From Paraburkholderia aromaticivorans (GTDB lineage Bacteria; Pseudomonadota; Gammaproteobacteria; Burkholderiales; Burkholderiaceae): a stretch of 64,000 nucleotides of DNA. A program made the position numbers and the translations under genes. The stretch lies in NCBI RefSeq assembly GCF_012689525.1, contig NZ_CP051514.1:1178001-1242000 (forward strand), given 5' to 3'. Below the pieces are notes generated by a model, which was given only the letters and a program-made list of their open reading frames with translations, had not been told where the DNA came from and searched no databases. The first letter of the stretch is position 1, and each line of letters opens with the position of its first letter. Shown here piece after piece: positions 30,272 to 40,153 of the stretch.

Positions 30272-31695
30272 GAGTTAAAGTCAAATGTGGTGTACGGGCG
30301 GCAGGCATGATCAGGCGGCCAACGGTTGCTGGGCCGGTGTGCTGTCGGTCACCGGTACGCCATCCTTGAAAGGGATTCCTTCAAGCAGCGAGGCGATCTT
30401 CTCTGGTGCGCGAATGCGTCGCCACGATTGCTCGGCCGACTCGATCAGCTTGAATGCCAGACCGAGAAAGGTCGCTCGCGAAACACAATTGCGCGTGCGC
30501 GTCGTGCGATGCCGGACGGTTGCAAACGTCGATTCAATGGGGTTTGTGGTCCGCAAGTGCTGCCAGTGCTCCCCGGGAAAATCGTAGAAGGCCAGCAACT
30601 CATTGCGATCGTTTGTGAGCTTCCCGGCGGCTTTCGGATATTTGGCCGAATAGACGTCGACGAAACGGTTGAAGGCCGCGAGCGCGTCTTCGCGCGTGGC
30701 GGCTTGCCAGATTTCCTGTAGTCCTTCCTTGGCCCGGCTGTGCTGCGATTTCGGTAATGCGTTGAGCACGTTGCCGGTCTTGTGAAACCAGCAGCGCTGG
30801 TGCCGCGTCTGCGGGAACACTTCGGCCAATGCTGCCCACAACCCCATGGCACCGTCCCCGCTTGCCAGCATCGGGCCGCCTTGCAGGCCACGCGCCTTCA
30901 GATCAAGCAACACGTCGCGCCACGCGTCCTTCGATTCGCGATAGCCGTCGGCGATCGCCACGCGCTCCTTCGTTCCGTCCGGCTTCACGCCGATGATCAC
31001 CAGCAGGCACTGGCCCTCGGAATCGTCGCTGCGCAGTCCGGTATGAATGCCGTCAGCCCACCAGTAGACCCAGCGCGCGTCTGCTAGGTCGCGTCGGTTC
31101 CATAACAGGTGCTCCTCGGCCCATTGCGCCTTCAGGCGGCTGACTACGTTCGGCGAAAGCCCTTTCGCCTGCTCGCCCAGCAGCACGCTGAGCGCCTCAC
31201 TCATGTTGCCGGTCGACACGCCGCGCAGGTAGAGCCACGGCAGCGCCGCCGACACCCGTGGTGACTTGCGGATGTAGGGCGGCACAATGTTCGAATTGAA
31301 CTTCACGCCCGAGCCTGAGCGGTCGCGTACCTTCGGCACTTTGACTGGGACCGGACCGATCGCCGTGACGACCTCACGCTCCGGCAGATAGCCGTTGCGC
31401 ACCACGGCGCGCCGGCCGTCGAGTGTCTTCACGTTCCCGTACTGTTCGAGCAATGTTGCCAATTCTGCCTCGATCGCCTGCTGGATGATCTGTCGCGCGC
31501 CTTGCTGGATCAGCTCATCAAGGCTACCAACGCTTGCTGCTGCTTTACCGTCGTTCGTTTCTTCCGTAAACTTCTTCATGGTGGTGGATTCCGGTTCGCT
31601 GGTTCGTTACTCTCGACAAGCAACATTCTCAGCTAACCGCCGCCGCCTTCTCAAATCCCCGACTCATCCCCGTACACCACTTCTGACGATAACTC
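30272..31695. mobile_element. IS256-family insertion sequence, complete
   Basis: A 1424-bp element with imperfect inverted repeats of about 27 bp (GAGTTA..GTCA...GTGGTGTACGGG at both ends) and one intact minus-strand transposase. Flanked by the perfect 9-bp duplication ATCGCGTAA. All parts needed for mobility are present. Confidence 0.93.
30311..31579 (-). CDS. IS256-family transposase (MULE-type DDE)
   Basis: A 422-residue transposase, full length for the family. Core features: VYWWADGIHTGLRSDD with the first catalytic Asp, GGPMLASGDGAMGLWAALAE with the second, then QRCWFHKTGNVLNALPKSQH (the C/H motif) and HLRTTNPIESTFATVRHRT with the conserved TNxIES Glu. The C-terminal tail is short and proline-rich. 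Nothing appears broken. Confidence 0.96.
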   Translation of the reverse strand: MKKFTEETNDGKAAASVGSLDELIQQGARQIIQQAIEAELATLLEQYGNVKTLDGRRAVVRNGYLPEREVVTAIGPVPVKVPKVRDRSGSGVKFNSNIVPPYIRKSPRVSAALPWLYLRGVSTGNMSEALSVLLGEQAKGLSPNVVSRLKAQWAEEHLLWNRRDLADARWVYWWADGIHTGLRSDDSEGQCLLVIIGVKPDGTKERVAIADGYRESKDAWRDVLLDLKARGLQGGPMLASGDGAMGLWAALAEVFPQTRHQRCWFHKTGNVLNALPKSQHSRAKEGLQEIWQAATREDALAAFNRFVDVYSAKYPKAAGKLTNDRNELLAFYDFPGEHWQHLRTTNPIESTFATVRHRTTRTRNCVSRATFLGLAFKLIESAEQSWRRIRAPEKIASLLEGIPFKDGVPVTDSTPAQQPLAA

Positions 31696-32391
31696 ATCGC
31701 GTAATGCCATAACCGTCATCCTTCATGAACACGAGCAGATGTCGACCGTGATAGAGGGCATGCGGCGCTTTGTGGGTCTGCTGGCAGCAGGTACGCCCGC
31801 TCCGGGCCTCATGGTGTTACGGGCGATGCTTTATTACATCCGCGAGTACCCTCAGCAGGTGCACCATCCTAAAGAGGATCGTTACCTGTTCACGCCGCTG
31901 CGGGATCGGACGGATGAATTTGACCACATTCTTACGGAACTGGAGTCCCAGCACGCTCGAGGTGACATGCGGTTGAGGGATATCGAGCACGCGCTGACCC
32001 GGTATGAATTGAAGGGGGCACCCGCACTTCGGGAACTGCGAGCCATGGTGGATACGTATGCCGAGTTCCATGCAGACCACCGGTGCATGGAAGAGACGTT
32101 GATCTTGCCAGCCGCCAGACGCCTGCTGACAAACGAAGACTGGGCGGAAATCGACGCCGCTTTTGGAGCGAATCGCGATCCGTTCGACGGAGTAAAAGTT
32201 GAAGACGATCTCGGCAAATTATTCTCGATGATCGTCAAAGCGATCCCTGAGACGGAAGGGTAACAGTCGGTTGGATCTTTTGATCCTTTGATGGCCGGCC
32301 GGTCACGTGATGCAAACGCGCATACGCAGGATCTGTTGCCACGCAGTTCAACAAAGAGTTTTTTGGCACCTGATGCCGACGCGGGAGGGGT

Positions 32392-32739
32392 ATGGAAACC
32401 ACTCGTCACTTTCATCTGGAACTGTGGCACGCAAGCGTGCCGACCTATGTTGCCAGTTACCTGTTTCCGATCCTGTTGCTGGTGTATGAGGTACATAGGG
32501 TGGGCAGGTGGATCTTCGATTACGGGATGCACTTCGCGAACTTCAGGTTCATGGGCTACGAGTTCCTGCTGATGCTTGTGTTCGTCGCGCTTCAGGTCGT
32601 GTTCGAAGGCGTTTTCCTCATTGGGGCATGGATGAGCCGGGATCACGATTTCGAACATCGGGTCGCAAATGTCCTGGCCGGTCTCTGCTGTTCCCTGGTC
32701 ATCATCTGCTTCGATTTGGCTTTGCAGTACGCCCTGTAG
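32392..32739 (+). CDS. Small integral membrane protein, unknown function
   Basis: A 115-residue protein with three hydrophobic stretches: YVASYLFPILLLVYEV, FLLMLVFVALQVVFEGVFLI and VLAGLCCSLVIICFDLALQY. A strong GGGAGGGG ribosome-binding site precedes the ATG. It lies 128 bases downstream of the hemerythrin gene on the same strand and may once have shared its promoter. No family was recognised. Confidence 0.7.
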   Translation: METTRHFHLELWHASVPTYVASYLFPILLLVYEVHRVGRWIFDYGMHFANFRFMGYEFLLMLVFVALQVVFEGVFLIGAWMSRDHDFEHRVANVLAGLCCSLVIICFDLALQYAL

Positions 32740-33164
32740 AGCGAGTTCAGCGGGATCGCCTATGTTGGCGGTCCCGGGATTACGATCCCCAGAACGCAGA
32801 CTTGTGCGCACTTGATGCTCCGGACCTGTCGCATGGTGGTCGCGGAAACGCTCTTCCGGTTGGATCAACACACTCGTCTTGCCGTGGTGCGACGCGCGCA
32901 GAACGATGTCGCGAGACGCTGACGCTTCGTCGTCCGACGTTCTGATGGGATCGTGGTGCAGGCGCACTCGCCGCAGTGGTCGTCACCTGAGGTTGAATTC
33001 AATCCGAACCCTCCCTAATTCCGTCGCTATGCGTTGCCACACTTTGTCTGGGCACGACAGAGCCCACGCAGTACTTCCAGCTTTGCCCTTGCCACAGCTC
33101 TCAGTATGCCGCTGACGTGACATACCATTATCATTATCTGCAAATGCCGCTAGCGAGGGACGTT
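32740..33164. other. Intergenic region upstream of maeB
   Basis: 425 bases without a credible gene on either strand. A short palindrome TTGAATTCAA near 32990 was noted, with no assigned role. Confidence 0.4.
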
Positions 33165-35477
33165 ATGCCCACTACAGCCCAAAGCAAATTCCGCGAAGCT
33201 GCTCTCGACTACCACGAATTCCCGACGCCAGGCAAAATTGCCATCGCGCCAACCAAACTGATGATCAACCAGCGCGATCTCTCCCTGGCGTACTCGCCAG
33301 GCGTCGCATTCGCGTGCGAGGAGATCGTCGAGAACCCGCTGAATGCCGCCCGCTTCACCGCGCGCAGCAATCTCGTCGGCGTCGTGACGAACGGCACCGC
33401 GGTGCTGGGTCTCGGCAACATCGGGCCGCTTGCCTCGAAGCCGGTCATGGAAGGCAAGGCCGTCCTGTTCAAGAAGTTCGCCGGTATCGACGTGTTCGAT
33501 ATCGAGCTGAACGAGTCCGATCCGCACAAGCTGGTCGAGGTGATCGCGGCGCTGGAGCCCACCTTCGGCGGTATCAATCTCGAAGACATCAAGGCGCCGG
33601 ACTGCTTCATCGTCGAACGCGAATGCCGCAAGCGCATGAAGATTCCGGTTTTCCACGACGACCAGCACGGTACGGCCATCGTCGTCGCGGCGGCCATCAC
33701 CAACGGTTTGAAGGTAGTCGGCAAGGACATCAAGCACGTGAAGCTGGTCGCCTCCGGCGCGGGTGCTGCATCGCTCGCGTGTCTTGGCATGCTCGTCGAC
33801 CTTGGCCTGCCGCTCGAGAATATCCTCGTGACGGACCTCGCGGGTGTGGTCTACAAGGGACGCACGGAGCTGATGGACCCGGACAAGGAACGCTTCGCAC
33901 GCGAAACCGACGCCCACACGCTGGCTGAGGCGATTGGCGGTGCAGACATTTTCCTCGGCCTGTCGGCCGGTGGCGTCCTCAAGACCGACATGGTTGCGCA
34001 GATGGGCAAGACACCTTTGATCTTCGCGCTTGCAAATCCGACGCCCGAAATTGAGCCGGATTTGGCGCGAGGAATTCGGCCTGATGCCATATTGGCTACT
34101 GGACGTGCCGATTATCCGAACCAGGTGAATAACGTTCTGGTGTTCCCTTTCATCTTCCGCGGCGCGCTGGATGTGGGCGCGACGACGGTCACGCGCGAAA
34201 TGGAAATCGCGGCGGTGAACGCAATCGCGGAACTGGCGCGCCAGGAGCAGAGCGACATCGTTGCGACGGCTTATGGCATTCAGGACTTGTCGTTCGGTCC
34301 GGAATACCTGATTTCGAAGCCGTTCGACCCGCGCCTGATCGTCAAGATCGCGCCGGCGGTGGCGAAGGCGGCGATGGAGTCGGGCGTGGCGACCCGTCCG
34401 ATCGAGGACATGACCGCGTACGAGCAGCATCTGCAGCAGTTCGTCTATCGCAGCGGCGCAACGATGCAGCCAATCTTCCAGCTGGCGCGCAGCGTCGACC
34501 CGGAAAAGAAGCGCATCGTGTTCGCGGAAGGGGAAGACGAACGCGTGCTACGCGCGATCCAGATCGTCGTCGACGAAAATCTCGCGAAGCCGATCCTGAT
34601 CGGCCGGCCGGCGGTGATCGAGCAGCGCATCGCGCGCTATGGCCTGCGTCTGGTCGCCGGTCAGGACTACACGGTGGTCAACACCGACCACGATGAGCGC
34701 TATCGCGACTTCTGGCAGACATATCACAAGATGATGGCGCGAAAGGGCATCAGCGAGCAGATGGCCAAGCTTGAAATGCGCCGTCGCACGACGCTGATCG
34801 GCTCGATGCTGATGCATAAAGGCGAAGCCGATGGCATGATCTGCGGCACGATCAGCACGACGCATCGCCATCTGCACTTCATCGATCAGGTGATCGGCAA
34901 GCGTGAAGGCAGCAGCGTCTACGCGGCAATGACGGGGCTGGTGCTGCCGGACCGGCAGATTTTCCTCGTGGACACGCACGTGAACGTTGATCCGACACCG
35001 GAGCAGCTCGCCGAGATCACGATCATGGCCGCGGAGGAAGTGCGCCGCTTCGGTATCGAGCCAAAGATCGCGCTGGTGTCGCATTCAAACTTCGGCACCA
35101 GCAACGCGCCGTCCGCGCAGAAGATGCGCGATGTACTCGATATCCTCAAGGAACGTGCGCCGGGCCTGCAGGTGGACGGTGAAATGCAGGGCGACGTCGC
35201 CCTCGAGGCCAATCTACGCCGTGAAGTGCTGCCCGAATCGACGCCTGAAGGCGATGCGAATCTGCTCGTGCTGCCGAACATCGACGCCGCGAACATCTCA
35301 TATAACCTGCTGAAAACGGCGGCGGGTAACAATATCGCGATCGGACCGATGCTGCTCGGCGCTGCGAAGCCGGTGCATGTGCTGACGGCATCGGCCACGG
35401 TGCGTGGGATCGTCAACATGGCGGCACTGGTCGTGGCCGATGCGGGCGCCGCAGACCGGCCGTCGCGGGACGAGTGA
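33165..35477 (+). CDS. maeB: NADP-dependent malic enzyme with C-terminal phosphotransacetylase-like domain (MaeB)
   Basis: A 770-residue two-domain protein. Residues 1-430 are the malic enzyme that decarboxylates malate to pyruvate with NADP+. Landmarks are LAYSPGVAFACEEI, GLGNIGPLASKPVMEGKAVL, the metal and active site FHDDQHGTAIVVAAAI and the nucleotide fold LVASGAGAASLACLG. Residues 440-760 resemble phosphate acetyltransferase (IVFAEGEDERVLRAIQI, VSHSNFGTSNAP, GPMLLGAAKPVHVLTASATV); in MaeB this domain is regulatory rather than catalytic. A GAGGGA ribosome-binding site supports ATG 33165. It links the TCA cycle to pyruvate and NADPH. It stands alone between decayed regions, apparently intact. 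Confidence 0.96.
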   Translation: MPTTAQSKFREAALDYHEFPTPGKIAIAPTKLMINQRDLSLAYSPGVAFACEEIVENPLNAARFTARSNLVGVVTNGTAVLGLGNIGPLASKPVMEGKAVLFKKFAGIDVFDIELNESDPHKLVEVIAALEPTFGGINLEDIKAPDCFIVERECRKRMKIPVFHDDQHGTAIVVAAAITNGLKVVGKDIKHVKLVASGAGAASLACLGMLVDLGLPLENILVTDLAGVVYKGRTELMDPDKERFARETDAHTLAEAIGGADIFLGLSAGGVLKTDMVAQMGKTPLIFALANPTPEIEPDLARGIRPDAILATGRADYPNQVNNVLVFPFIFRGALDVGATTVTREMEIAAVNAIAELARQEQSDIVATAYGIQDLSFGPEYLISKPFDPRLIVKIAPAVAKAAMESGVATRPIEDMTAYEQHLQQFVYRSGATMQPIFQLARSVDPEKKRIVFAEGEDERVLRAIQIVVDENLAKPILIGRPAVIEQRIARYGLRLVAGQDYTVVNTDHDERYRDFWQTYHKMMARKGISEQMAKLEMRRRTTLIGSMLMHKGEADGMICGTISTTHRHLHFIDQVIGKREGSSVYAAMTGLVLPDRQIFLVDTHVNVDPTPEQLAEITIMAAEEVRRFGIEPKIALVSHSNFGTSNAPSAQKMRDVLDILKERAPGLQVDGEMQGDVALEANLRREVLPESTPEGDANLLVLPNIDAANISYNLLKTAAGNNIAIGPMLLGAAKPVHVLTASATVRGIVNMAALVVADAGAADRPSRDE

Positions 35478-35552
35478 CACTTCACCCGTCAGCAGCAGGT
35501 TGGCGGGGCTGGCTAGCTTGCAATCATGCCGTGCGCCGACTGTGTGTGGTGG

Positions 35553-35739
35553 TCGAGCTGTATTACCCGAAGCGCGACAATAACCCCCAGCGATTTGTCT
35601 GGAGCGCATGTGCGGATCCACTTCATCCAGCACTGGCTCAATCTGGCGGACCTGGCGTGCGAAGAGGCGACGTACAACAACGCCAGCCTGCGTCGGTTTG
35701 TAGCTGCGAAGCTGTGCCGGACGCCACCACGTTCCTCAA
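35553..35739 (+). pseudogene. IS5-family transposase remnant
   Basis: Fragments in shifting frames resemble the N-terminal part of an IS5-type transposase: YYPKRDN, then AICLERM, then RIHFIQHWLNLADLACEEAT (matching the usual 'QHWFNLSD..EEALYD' block), then VPDATTFLN. Only about 60 codons remain, and the sequence runs directly into a recombinase remnant. Confidence 0.55.
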
Positions 35740-36112
35740 TGATGGCCGAGCTTGGGCGCTATCGCCGCGAGCATGGTCTGCCGGTCGTGCCCTCGCCTGC
35801 CGAAGACACCCCGCGCTGCTCCTGCCCATCGGCCGGCCACGCAAGCCGCTGACTCGCGCCGCGCTGCAGCAGATCGTGAAAGGGATTTTTAGAGGCGCGG
35901 CCCACTGGCTGCGCCAAAGCGCCGGCTCACATATGGCCGACCAGCAGGTCGACCTGCGCCTGGTGCACGACAACCTCGGGCACGCATCGCTGGCCACCAC
36001 CAGCCAGTGCCTGCACGTCGACGACGACCACCGCCATCGCGAGACCGAGCAAAAGCATTGCATGAAGTGGTACCGCAATTGGCCTCAGTGCGCAGGATAC
36101 TGCTGCGAATAG
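35740..36112 (+). pseudogene. Tyrosine recombinase (phage-type integrase) C-terminal remnant
   Basis: Reads MMAELGRYRREHGLPVVPSP, then after a frame change LLLPIGRPRKPLTRAALQQI, HWLRQSAGSHMADQQ (catalytic H-x-x-R) and VHDNLGHASLATTSQCLH. At the position where the nucleophilic tyrosine is expected (SxYLH) there is a cysteine codon, TGC at 36008-36010. The frameshift, missing N-terminus and lost tyrosine together rule out activity. Confidence 0.7.
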
Positions 36113-36274
36113 TGTGGACATAGCAGATGGGGCTGCTTCCGCTTTTCAACAGCATGCAACGGGGATATGCTGGGCTGATGGACAGTACCGGTAACTGCTT
36201 CGATGCTGGCCGCGGCGCGGGTGCGGCCTTCGCCATGTCTACTCCCCTCCCTGCGACTAACGGAGACTATTGCA

Positions 36275-36457
36275 ATGAGCGACCCGACAATAGAAGAAAA
36301 AATCCGTGCGCGCGCGTACGAACTCTGGCAACGGGACGGTTGCCTTGAAGGGTGCGCCGACGAGTATTGGCACATGGCACCTGCGCTCGTCGAGAAGGAG
36401 ATGGCGGTTCCAGACGCGGCTGAAACCGGTGATGCGGACGCCCCGGCGCCGGACTGA
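36275..36457 (+). CDS. DUF2934 domain protein (first copy)
   Basis: A 60-residue acidic soluble protein. IEEKIRARAYELWQRDGCLE followed by GCADEYWHMAPALVEKE is the whole DUF2934 domain, a short helical unit of unknown function widespread in Burkholderiaceae and rhizobia. CGGAG lies ten bases before ATG 36275; the longer upstream frame is not needed. A close paralogue is at 44264-44446. It is flanked by recombinase and phage remnants, so it may have been moved with them. Confidence 0.8.
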   Translation: MSDPTIEEKIRARAYELWQRDGCLEGCADEYWHMAPALVEKEMAVPDAAETGDADAPAPD

Positions 36458-36539
36458 CCGAGATTTCCAGAGCTTTGGTGCAGTTTGCCTGCCGCTACCG
36501 CGCTCCAAAGCGGTCCGGCAACGCAAACGAGGCATCTAC

Positions 36540-36721
36540 GGGGTTCAACGGCGCGATGAGACCGCGCCAACGCGGGGCCGACGCCCGCCAACCCACATGC
36601 CGCGGTAGGCGTCGTGCATCACGCTCGAGGTCATCGGCGTGCGCGTCAAGTAGCCGCAGGACATCACCTACGAAGACGCCCTGGCCGAGGGCATTTTCGA
36701 CCGCACGAGGGTCTCTGGAAA
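36540..36721 (+). pseudogene. Possible phage-protein remnant (ASCH-like)
   Basis: One frame reads RGRRPPTHMPR-stop-ASCITLEVIGVRVK-stop-PQDITYEDALAEGI. This resembles a family of small prophage proteins with a 'HMPRWASRITLEV..VRVERLQDI..EDALAEGI' pattern. Two internal stop codons, one probably from TGG, are present. It ends exactly at the IS6 terminal repeat at 36722. The call is tentative. Confidence 0.4.
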
Positions 36722-36777
36722 GGTTGTGTCGCGATAAGATCGGCAAGGCAATAAATTTCCGCGATGAGAAGGAGTCC

Positions 36778-37353
36778 TTATGCCATCAACGAATAGAATT
36801 GATCGGCTGCGGTTCGGGTAACGCCGTTGTCCTTCATCTGGCCTTTCCTGATCATATGCATGGTCTCAATGCCTGACAGGATGATGCGAGCACATCGGAA
36901 ATCCTTGAAGCCCATCATTGGCCTGATTCGGCGTTTGATGGCCCGATGATCCTGTTCGACGATGCTGTTCAAATACTTGACCTGCCGGACCTTGATGGGC
37001 ATTTCCCGTTCAGCGTTGATAGCCTGAAGGGCGGCCAGATTGGCCCCGCTTTTATCCATGGTCACGGTCTCAGGCGCACCGTTCTGATTGATGGCCTTCT
37101 CGAAATAGCGGCGCGCGGCAGCCTTGTCGCGATGCGCCCGCAACAGGAAGTCCACCGTATTGCCGGCCTTGTCCACTGCGCGATACAAGTACTTCCACTG
37201 GCCACGCACCTTGACGTAGGTTTCATCCATTCTCCAGCTCTTGCCGAGTGGGCGTTTGCGTCTGCGAAAGGCCTTCTCGAACAACGGCACAAGTTTGATC
37301 ACCCAGCGATGCACGCTCGAATGATCAACCTCGAAACCCCGTTCGGCCATCAT
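36778..37353 (-). pseudogene. IS6-family transposase, C-terminal piece
   Basis: 191 residues starting MMAERGFEVDHSSVHRWVIK, with the DDE core WRMDETYVKVRGQWKYLYRA, VTMDKSGANLAALQAI and NSIVEQDHRAIKRRI. It lacks the N-terminal DNA-binding region, which is found at 40275-40418 on the far side of the insert. The two parts join at the HLEE/MMAERG boundary of the family. Confidence 0.88.
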
Positions 37354-37642
37354 CTCTATATGAACGCGTCCCTTTGCGCTAGTTCTCGCTTGTTGTGACA
37401 GACAGGATCGGCTGCTGCTCTATATCCGGGCTTATTGCAGCCCAACAGGCTGCGGCCCCCTATGAAATCCGCTGGCCCGCGCCTCATTCTTCCAACGAGC
37501 TCGAAGCTCTGGAGATGATTCAGGCTTGGCGGGCCCCGGTCCTACCTGGCTTGAAAATCATCTAGCGGGCCTCCCACCGTCGTCATGGAGGCGGCGGGGT
37601 TAAAGTGAGTTTGCCAACTGCTTTAACCGAAGGGAGGCTGTG

Positions 37643-38656
37643 ATGAAATATAGCGGAATTGACCTGCATTCGAATAACAGCGTCGTGACTGTGACCGATG
37701 AGGCGGACCGGGTGGTCGCGGAAAAGCGCATGCCTAACGACTTGCCAAAAATCCTTGCGTTTCTTTCACCATGGCGAGCGGAGCTGGCCGGCGTCGTGGT
37801 CGAATCCACCTTCAACTGGTACTGGCTTGTCGACGGGTTGCAGGAAGCGGGCTTCAAAGTGCATCTCGCCAATACGACGGCTATCAAGAAATACGATGGA
37901 CTCAAACACAGCGGCGATGAGACCGATGCGCGTTACCTGGCTCACCTGCTGCGGCTGGGGATACTTCCGACAGGGACCATCCTGCCGCCACAACAGCGTG
38001 CCGTTCGTGATCTTGCAAGGAAACGGATGCAACTCGTACGAAGTCGCACCAGCCACATCCTCGCGGTCGAGAACATTACGGCACGCCAGTTCGGCAAGCG
38101 AATCACGAGCAACCAGGTCAAGCGACTGGACGGAGAAACCATCAAACAAATGCACCTGCCAGACGACATCGCACTCGCGGTTCAGGCCAACGTCGCGGTC
38201 ATAACAACGCTTTGCACGCAGATCGACCTCCTGGAAAAACGTCTTCACGAAAAAGTCGCACCGAACCCTGACTACACGTTGCTGACGACGGTGCCGGGCA
38301 TAGGTCAGACTCTTGCAACCGTCATTCTGCTGGAGGTGGGCACTATTGAGCGGTTCGCCAGCGCCGGCACCTTTGCTTCCTATGCGCGCTGCGTCGACAG
38401 CCAGCACATGAGCAACGGCAAGAAGAAAGGCGAAGGCAATACAAAGAATGGCAACCCGTATCTGTCCTGGGCGTTCATCGAAGCGGCCAACTTCGCGCTG
38501 CGCTATTGCGCTGAGGCCAAACGATTCTACGAGCGAAAGAAGGTCAAGACCAATACCATCCTGGCGCGCAAAGCTTTGGCGCACAAGCTCGCCCGCGCAT
38601 GCTTCCACATGCTGAAGGAGCACAAGCCATTCGATATAACGCGCTGCTTTACGTAG
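37643..38656 (+). CDS. IS110-family transposase (first)
   Basis: A 337-residue DEDD-type transposase. The N-terminal RuvC-like domain starts KYSGIDLHSNNSVVTVTDEA with the first Asp and continues DGLKHSGDETDARYLAHLLR. The C-terminal Transposase_20 domain has LLTTVPGIGQTLATVILLEV and the catalytic-serine region FASYARCVDSQHMSNGKKKG. A GGGAGG ribosome-binding site supports ATG 37643. It appears intact. The preceding 37375-37642 is element DNA without a gene. Confidence 0.93.
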   Translation: MKYSGIDLHSNNSVVTVTDEADRVVAEKRMPNDLPKILAFLSPWRAELAGVVVESTFNWYWLVDGLQEAGFKVHLANTTAIKKYDGLKHSGDETDARYLAHLLRLGILPTGTILPPQQRAVRDLARKRMQLVRSRTSHILAVENITARQFGKRITSNQVKRLDGETIKQMHLPDDIALAVQANVAVITTLCTQIDLLEKRLHEKVAPNPDYTLLTTVPGIGQTLATVILLEVGTIERFASAGTFASYARCVDSQHMSNGKKKGEGNTKNGNPYLSWAFIEAANFALRYCAEAKRFYERKKVKTNTILARKALAHKLARACFHMLKEHKPFDITRCFT

Positions 38657-39133
38657 AGCTAACGACGGCGGCCGCAAGCCTCATGTGATGACTGGTATTC
38701 AACCACTTTGGTTTGAATAGGATGCTGTGCCGCCGTCCCCGATATGCAGTAAAAGCGGATCGCCCGCAATGCGAGCCAGCTGTGGATTGGCGCCGACAAC
38801 CCGGCAGCCCTTGCACTTGTGCGAACCCCATGGACGCATTGCGGTACCAAAGTTCTTCTGGGGTGGCGCAGCCACCAGGGCGACAGGCAACCGCAGTACG
38901 CCGATCGCTTGATCCTGATGGGTGTCTGGCGCGATCCGTCGCAAGCCAGGAATTGAAGAAACGGGCGCGCTCAGCTACTGCAATCAGGCATCGAACCCGG
39001 CTGCTGACAGCCGTGGGTTTTGCTTGCTCGCTTGACACGAACCCGCTAATGGGTGTCATCACACTCGATTGCTGCGCAACCTTTCGACGTTCACCCTGTG
39101 TCAAACGTTGATCTTCTACATCGCGTGAGTCAT
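38657..39133. other. DNA between the two IS110 transposase genes
   Basis: About 480 bases with open frames on both strands but no recognisable protein. It probably comprises the 3' ends of the two convergent IS110 elements. Confidence 0.4.
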
Positions 39134-40153
39134 TCAGGCCGGTTTTACGCTCACATAGTCCTTCCGGTATGGCCGGTCATGGGCCAGTACGGCCCAGATC
39201 GTCCGCGCCATCTTGTTGGCCAGTGCGACTATCACGACATTCTTTGGCCGCCGCTTCTTCATCTGCTCGAGCCACTCACCTGGCTCCTTTGCGTGCTCAA
39301 GGACGCTACGTGCACCGTGGATCAGCAGTGTGCGCAGATACGTGTCCCCCCTCTTGCTGATCCCGTGCAGATTCACTTTGCCGCCCGAACCCGTCTGCCT
39401 CGGTACGATCCCAACCCACGCGGCAAACTCCCGCCCCGAACTGAACGCTTTCGGGTCGCCCATCATCGCGACCGCCGCTGTTGCCGTCAGCAGTCCGACG
39501 CCGGGGATCTCGCCGATTGCCTTTACCGATTTGTCTTCCTTCTTCCACTCGCTCATGCGGCGCTCAATCTGTGCTATCTGGTCGTCCAGCTTCGCCAGTC
39601 CGTTCCACTGCTCGCGAAACGTGTCAATGATCACAGCAGGCAGATGCTCGGCGATCCGTTCGAGCACCACCGGTATCTCATTGTCCAGCTTGCTCCGGCC
39701 CTTGCTCATCACTTCGCCGTATTCCGTCAGCAGTCCTCGCAGGTTATTGATCTGCATCGTTCGGAACTTGATCAGTTGCTGCCTCATCCGGTGCAGCCCA
39801 AGCATCGCCTGCTGCATCTCGGTTTTTACCGCGACCGGCTTGCCTGGCTGCTGCACCGCCAGCCAGATCGCCCGGGCGTCCGCCGCATCGTTCTTGTTAC
39901 GGATGTTGAACGCCTTCACGAACTCCCCAGGCATCAGCTTCACCTCGTGGCCCATCTTCGTCAGTTGCCTGGCCCAGTGGTGCGCACCACCGCAAGCTTC
40001 CATCCCGATCAGGCACGGCGCACGGTTCGCGAAGTGCTCAAGGAACTTTGCCCGCTTGACCGGCTTGTTCACAATCTCGCCGGTTTCCTGATCGATGTAA
40101 TGCACTTGGAACACGTTTTTCGCGATGTCTATACCGACTGCTGTACGATTCAC
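39134..40153 (-). CDS. IS110-family transposase (second, IS1111-like)
   Basis: A 339-residue DEDD transposase starting VNRTAVGIDIAKNVFQVHYI from GTG 40153, preceded by GGAGG; the open frame reaches further upstream but without family sequence. It has NIRNKNDAADARAIWLAVQQ in the RuvC-like half and IGEIPGVGLLTATAAVAMMG in the Transposase_20 half. It is divergent in sequence from the first IS110 transposase, so they are different elements. Apparently intact. Confidence 0.93.
   Translation of the reverse strand: MNRTAVGIDIAKNVFQVHYIDQETGEIVNKPVKRAKFLEHFANRAPCLIGMEACGGAHHWARQLTKMGHEVKLMPGEFVKAFNIRNKNDAADARAIWLAVQQPGKPVAVKTEMQQAMLGLHRMRQQLIKFRTMQINNLRGLLTEYGEVMSKGRSKLDNEIPVVLERIAEHLPAVIIDTFREQWNGLAKLDDQIAQIERRMSEWKKEDKSVKAIGEIPGVGLLTATAAVAMMGDPKAFSSGREFAAWVGIVPRQTGSGGKVNLHGISKRGDTYLRTLLIHGARSVLEHAKEPGEWLEQMKKRRPKNVVIVALANKMARTIWAVLAHDRPYRKDYVSVKPA

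Larger units (their letters stand above)
30249..32263 (+). pseudogene. Hemerythrin-domain protein gene split by an IS256-family element
   Basis: The gene starts at ATG 30249 (MQSLGSRN) and is interrupted after 30271. Removing the element and one copy of the 9-bp duplication rejoins 30249-30271 to 31705-32263 in frame, giving 193 residues that include ITVILHEHEQMSTVIEGM at the junction. Hemerythrin-like iron ligands then appear as LHEHEQM, QQVHHPKEDRY, LESQHARG and YAEFHADHRCMEE. The part that remains open downstream (from ATG 31739) lacks the first histidine segment, so it is unlikely to bind the diiron site properly. Such proteins sense or buffer oxygen and NO. The intact gene would follow a consensus FNR box. 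Confidence 0.9.

Noticed and set aside
31739..32263. Intact 174-residue hemerythrin gene starting at 31739
   Set aside because: The true gene begins before the IS256-type element; this frame lacks the first histidine motif.
38659..39104. Open minus-strand frames between the two IS110 transposases
   Set aside because: No recognisable protein; probably non-coding ends of the elements.
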